This document shows, piece by piece, positions 60,191-64,000 of a stretch of 64,000 bases of DNA. The notes under the pieces were generated by a model, which ran no database searches, had not been told where the DNA came from, and was given only the letters and a program-made list of their open reading frames with translations. Source of the stretch: Bombiscardovia apis. Lineage in GTDB: Bacteria; Actinomycetota; Actinomycetes; Actinomycetales; Bifidobacteriaceae. The stretch's first letter is position 1; every line of letters begins with the position of its first letter. The translations under genes were made by a program, and so were the position numbers. The stretch spans positions 1,240,001 through 1,304,000 of the forward strand of contig NZ_AP026800.1 in the NCBI RefSeq assembly GCF_033095945.1, written 5' to 3'.

Positions 60191-62824
60191 TTACTCGCCC
60201 GCTGGAGAATCCTCGCTAGGCTGTGCTTCTTCACCTGCAACGCGCTCAGCTTCGGCCTGGTTAGCAGCCAAGTCAGCGTCGGGCGTAGCCACCGCAGCGC
60301 CGACCAGTTCAGGCTCCTTAGCCTCAGGTTCTGCAGCGTGCTTGGGGCCGTCATAGGGCTTGCTGGTAAAGGTGAACTCACCCAAGATGCCCTCGCCCTC
60401 GGCGTCAACCTCGATAGACTGATTGTCTTCCAAATCGCCCATCAAAATCTTCTCCGAAACTGCATCCTCGATGTCGCGCTGAATCACGCGTCGCAAGGGG
60501 CGGGCACCCAGCAGCGGGTCGAAGCCCTTCTGAGCCAGCAAATCCTTGGCCTTATCGGTAAGGTCAAGAGACATGTGACGCTCGAACAGGCGGTCATTGA
60601 GATCGGCCACATCCAAGTCCACAATCTGGCGCACCTGAGGCTCGGTCAACTGCTGGAAGACGATAATGTCGTCCAAGCGGTTGAGGAACTCGGGCCTGAA
60701 CTGCTGCTTGAGCTCGCTCGTGACCTGATCCTTCATACGCTGGTAGGAGGTTTCCGTGTTGTTACTCAGGTTGAAGCCAGTGTTGGCGGCCTTAGCAATG
60801 TCGCGGGTACCCAAGTTAGTGGTCAAGATGATAATCGTGTTCTTGAAGTCCACCGTACGGCCCTGACCGTCAGTCAAGTGGCCATCGTCTAGAACCTGCA
60901 AGAGGGTGTTGAAGATGTCGGGGTGAGCCTTCTCAATTTCGTCGAAGAGCACAACAGAGAAGGGCTTGCGACGTACCTTCTCGGTAAGCTCGCCACCCTC
61001 TTCGTAGCCCACATAGCCCGGAGGCGCACCGAAGAGCCTGGAAGCTGCGTACTTCTCGGAGAACTCAGACATGTCTACACGAATGAGCGCATCGTCATCG
61101 TCGAAGAGGAACTGCGCCAAAGCCTTCGCAAGCTCAGTCTTACCCACGCCTGTGGGACCAGCAAAGATGAAGGAGCCAGCCGGACGCTTGGGGTCTTTGA
61201 GCCCCACGCGAGTACGACGGATCGAGCGAGACAGGGCAGAAACAGCCTCATCCTGGCCAATAATGCGCTTGTGGAGTTCGCCTTCCATACTCAAAAGCTT
61301 CTTAGACTCAGCCTGAGTCAGCTTGAAGACTGGAATGCCGGTTGTAGAAGAGACTACCTGAGCGATAACATCTTCATCCACTACCATCTTGACATCGGAT
61401 TCGCCCTCGTGCCAAGCCTTTTCTTTCTCCTTGCGCTCAGCCTCCATCTTCTCCTGACTGTCGCGAAGCTCGGCGGCCTTTTCAAAGTCTTGATCCTTGA
61501 TGGCAGCTTCCTTCTGGTCGTTGACCTTGGAAATCTTGCCATCCAGTTCTTTGAGCTCAGGAGGCGCAGTCAGTCGCTTAATGCGTAACTGAGCACCAGC
61601 TTCGTCGACCAAGTCGATAGCCTTGTCTGGGAGGTTACGATCCTGAATGTAACGGTCAGAAAGCTCAGCAGCAGACTGGAGAGCCCCATTGGTGATAGTC
61701 ACATGATGGTGGTTCTCGTAGCGCTCTTTCAAGCCCTTCAAGATTTCGATAGTCTCCGCAATGGTCGGCTCCGGCACTTGAATGGGCTGGAAGCGCCGTT
61801 CAAGGGCTGCATCCTTCTCGATGTACTTGCGGTACTCGTCGGTCGTGGTAGCACCAATGGTCTGCAGCTCACCGCGGGCCAAGAGTGGCTTGAGCATGTC
61901 GGAAGCACCCAGAGCACCGTCGGCAGAACCGGCACCCACAATCGTGTGAATCTCGTCTATAAAGAGGATGACATCGCCGCGGGTCTTAATCTCCTTCAAG
62001 ACCTTCTTCAAGCGCTCCTCGAAATCGCCGCGGTAGCGAGAACCAGCTACCATAGAACCCAAGTCGAGCGAATAGACCTGCTTGTCTTTCAGGGTCTCAG
62101 GCACATCTCCCGCATGAATCTTTTCAGCCAAGCCTTCGACGACGGCAGTCTTGCCAACGCCAGGCTCGCCGATGAGAACGGGGTTGTTCTTGGTGCGCCT
62201 TGAAAGCACTACCATAACTCGCTCGATCTCTTTAGAACGCCCGATAACAGGGTCGAGCTTACCTTCGGCAGCTTCCTTCGTAAGATTGCGGCCGAACTGG
62301 TCGAGAATAGCGGAACCGGTCTGACTCTGCTTGCTCTGTACGCCGCCCGCATTGGCTAAATCACCTTTGCCATCTTCTGAACCCTCGTGATTGCCGCGAA
62401 TCATATCGATAGTGGCAGTCCTGAGTTCACCCAAATCCACACCCATCTTAATGAGCACCTGCGTGCCCACGCCCTCGCCCTCACGAATGAGACCTAAGAG
62501 AATGTGCTCAGTGCCAATATACGAGTGCCCCAGCTGCAAGGCCTCACGTAAGGAAAGCTCAAGCACCTGCTTGGCATGAGGAGTGAAGGGAATGTGCCCC
62601 GTTGGAGCTGCATTACCCTTACCAATCATCTCCTCAACCTGCTTGCGCGTGGCATCGAGTTCGACACCCTTGGCTGCAAGAGCCTTAGCCGCTACCCCAT
62701 CACCTTCACGAATCAGGCCAAGCAGGAGATGCTCGGTACCGATATAGTTGTGCTGAAGGGCTCGGGCCTCTTCCTGCGCCAGCACGATAACGCGCCGCGC
62801 ACGGTCAGTAAACCGCTCAAACAT
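60191..62824 (-). CDS. clpC: AAA+ unfoldase ClpC
   Basis: This is the ATP-driven unfoldase that feeds proteins to ClpP. It has the duplicated Clp N-domain (residues 1-145, two copies of [20 protein letters not shown] motifs), AAA+ domain 1 with [13 protein letters not shown], a UVR/middle coiled-coil region (about 420-460), AAA+ domain 2 with [14 protein letters not shown], and the C-terminal D2-small domain. The tail beyond residue 835 is an acidic Ala/Glu/Pro-rich extension. The length is 877 residues, slightly above typical. The start at 62824 has GGAAGGA upstream. A palindrome matching the ClgR box lies about 75-90 bases before the start. It is essential or important for proteostasis in actinobacteria. 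Confidence 0.96.
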   Translation of the reverse strand: MFERFTDRARRVIVLAQEEARALQHNYIGTEHLLLGLIREGDGVAAKALAAKGVELDATRKQVEEMIGKGNAAPTGHIPFTPHAKQVLELSLREALQLGHSYIGTEHILLGLIREGEGVGTQVLIKMGVDLGELRTATIDMIRGNHEGSEDGKGDLANAGGVQSKQSQTGSAILDQFGRNLTKEAAEGKLDPVIGRSKEIERVMVVLSRRTKNNPVLIGEPGVGKTAVVEGLAEKIHAGDVPETLKDKQVYSLDLGSMVAGSRYRGDFEERLKKVLKEIKTRGDVILFIDEIHTIVGAGSADGALGASDMLKPLLARGELQTIGATTTDEYRKYIEKDAALERRFQPIQVPEPTIAETIEILKGLKERYENHHHVTITNGALQSAAELSDRYIQDRNLPDKAIDLVDEAGAQLRIKRLTAPPELKELDGKISKVNDQKEAAIKDQDFEKAAELRDSQEKMEAERKEKEKAWHEGESDVKMVVDEDVIAQVVSSTTGIPVFKLTQAESKKLLSMEGELHKRIIGQDEAVSALSRSIRRTRVGLKDPKRPAGSFIFAGPTGVGKTELAKALAQFLFDDDDALIRVDMSEFSEKYAASRLFGAPPGYVGYEEGGELTEKVRRKPFSVVLFDEIEKAHPDIFNTLLQVLDDGHLTDGQGRTVDFKNTIIILTTNLGTRDIAKAANTGFNLSNNTETSYQRMKDQVTSELKQQFRPEFLNRLDDIIVFQQLTEPQVRQIVDLDVADLNDRLFERHMSLDLTDKAKDLLAQKGFDPLLGARPLRRVIQRDIEDAVSEKILMGDLEDNQSIEVDAEGEGILGEFTFTSKPYDGPKHAAEPEAKEPELVGAAVATPDADLAANQAEAERVAGEEAQPSEDSPAGE

Positions 62825-62896
62825 ATATGTCCTTCCCTATAAAACTGCTACTAACTCTACCGATTTAAGTTGACGAATATTCACCGAAAACAGCTA

Positions 62897-62913
62897 TTGC
62901 GCTCTTAACGCAA
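62897..62913. promoter_or_regulatory. Candidate ClgR-binding site before clpC
   Basis: TTGCGCTCTTAACGCAA is a 17-base palindrome. On the minus strand the core reads CGTTAAGAGCG, which fits the actinobacterial ClgR consensus CGCYNANRGCG except for one T in place of C. It lies 73-89 bases before the clpC start, a normal place for an activator. Confidence 0.55.
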
Positions 62914-62915
62914 AT

Positions 62916-63953
62916 TCAGCGGTCTTTTCGGATACTGCGGGTTCTACGCCGTGTGCGTAGGGGTTGACTCTCTTGCGATACCGGATCACTGCTCTCATTC
63001 GTAATCTGTTCTATGAGTTCCACCCCCGGTACCTCTTCTCGGGCACTCTGTTGAACCACGTCGATATGCAAGTCGTCGAAAGCGGGCTTGGACTGCACCC
63101 ACAAGTTACTCAGTTGAGGCGGTTCAATTTCGGAATGCTCACCGCAGCCATGGTCAAGGGAGACAACACGACCATCGTCTGGACTCCAGCGGTTGGCACA
63201 CACGGCAAACATTGTGCCCAACTCGCCTTGGAGAGGAATCATAAAGCCGCAGCTTTCACATGTTTTACCGTCCGCAGTACGGGTAGAGAGAGACTTAGGC
63301 CCGTGCTGGCCTTCATACCAGCGCTTGGCTGTCTCTGCCCTACCGAGCGGGCTCAGCACGTGACGCCGACTGAGAGCATATTCTTCTACCGTTGACTCGA
63401 GGTCATCTTGAGAAGTGTGAATCCAAGCATCGTCGGCTTCCGAGTTGTTCTCAGCTTCATCTGCTTGACTTTGGTCCGCCAGCTTGAATATAGCCCCGTC
63501 TTGGTTTTCTGGGGATTCATCGCTGCTGCCTGACGCTTCAGAATCTTCTCGACTGACGTTCGTTTCCAGCACCTTGTCAGTCGATTCTGGACTCCTATAG
63601 CCCACTTCCAAGCGAGAATCGTCTGATTCAGTGCCCATGGCATCGGTGACGGACAAATCAGAGGGCAGCAAGCGATCTTTCCACGACACCCACTTGGGTG
63701 GCAAGAGCGAATCAGATCCCGGAATGAGCGATGATTCGTCGACCGTCCATCGATTCTCTTGCGTGTCATGGAAGAGCGTAACTGACCAGAGCCAGCCCTC
63801 GTAACCTTTAATTTTAGAGGCAAAGCGGAACTCACTGACCGAGCCTTCCAACGGACTCTGACCTAGGAACTCGCCCACTTCGCTGGGTTCTGAGGCTACA
63901 GACAGGGCAACCTGCCGGGCCAGTTCCTCGGGTGTTAGCTGTTCTTGGGGCAT
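62916..63953 (-). CDS. DUF3027-family protein
   Basis: The 345-residue protein has an N-terminal domain (about 1-100, with KIKGYEGWLWSVTLFHD and PPKWVSWKDRLLPSDLS), an acidic disordered middle (about 105-190), and a C-terminal part with a likely zinc site: the Cys pair in KTCESCGFMIP, a further Cys in AVCANRWSPDDGRVV and another in HGCGEHSE. This is the actinobacterial DUF3027 family, of unknown function. The start at 63953 (MPQEQLTPEELARQ) has AAGGTGAGG upstream. The 47 bases beyond it to the window end show no gene I can name. Confidence 0.88.
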   Translation of the reverse strand: MPQEQLTPEELARQVALSVASEPSEVGEFLGQSPLEGSVSEFRFASKIKGYEGWLWSVTLFHDTQENRWTVDESSLIPGSDSLLPPKWVSWKDRLLPSDLSVTDAMGTESDDSRLEVGYRSPESTDKVLETNVSREDSEASGSSDESPENQDGAIFKLADQSQADEAENNSEADDAWIHTSQDDLESTVEEYALSRRHVLSPLGRAETAKRWYEGQHGPKSLSTRTADGKTCESCGFMIPLQGELGTMFAVCANRWSPDDGRVVSLDHGCGEHSEIEPPQLSNLWVQSKPAFDDLHIDVVQQSAREEVPGVELIEQITNESSDPVSQESQPLRTRRRTRSIRKDR

Positions 63954-64000
63954 TACCTCACCTTAACATCTTGGCCCTGCTTATAGCTTATAGGGCACAT

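Overview
The window is a chromosomal segment of an actinobacterium that most resembles Bifidobacteriaceae. The evidence is the pheS-pheT-argR-tyrS order, the DUF3043-lpd-DUF4191-glnA block, a polyphosphate glucokinase of actinobacterial type, a DUF3027 gene next to clpC, and several actinobacterial-type leaderless starts. A Fe/Mn superoxide dismutase gene and the apparent loss of the arginine biosynthesis operon are unusual for gut bifidobacteria. They would fit an oxygen-exposed host such as an insect gut, but that is inference.

Layout. 1-8 kb: a leftward cluster of rRNA methyltransferase, pheS, pheT, a DUF4190 membrane protein with an apparent ACG start, argR, tyrS, and an Arg/Gly-rich protein cut by the window edge. 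8.2-12.4 kb: sodA, then a TPP-riboswitch-controlled thiamine/HMP-type ECF transporter (YkoE-like S protein plus one polypeptide fusing two ATPases and EcfT). 12.4-24.2 kb: M20 peptidase, DUF3043, lpd, DUF4191, glnA, an MFS transporter, an FtsX/ATPase exporter, a secreted low-complexity protein and an Mrp ATPase. 24.3-35.8 kb: NAD-dependent DNA ligase, a 1162-residue unknown protein, a polytopic membrane protein, an aminotransferase, polyphosphate glucokinase and a histidine phosphatase.

35.9-51.7 kb is an accessory region and the most interesting part. It holds three related secreted proteins sharing an N-terminal domain (one carries a C-terminal amidase domain), a family 2 glycosyltransferase, and three giant RCC1-repeat surface proteins. 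Each RCC1 gene has a homologous upstream module with its conserved start about 149 bp before the start codon, and a 10-11 bp poly-G tract inside the signal-peptide codons. The first copy has 11 G and is out of frame; the other two have 10 G and are in frame. I read this as a phase-variable family of surface proteins. A Fic toxin with a VbhA-type antitoxin lies between the second and third copies.

51.7-64 kb: an ABC exporter with an ECF sigma factor and a membrane protein upstream, a riboflavin ECF system (FMN riboswitch, RibU, and a second ATPase-ATPase-EcfT fusion), clpC with a candidate ClgR box, and a DUF3027 gene. I found no rRNA, tRNA, CRISPR array, transposase or integrase.
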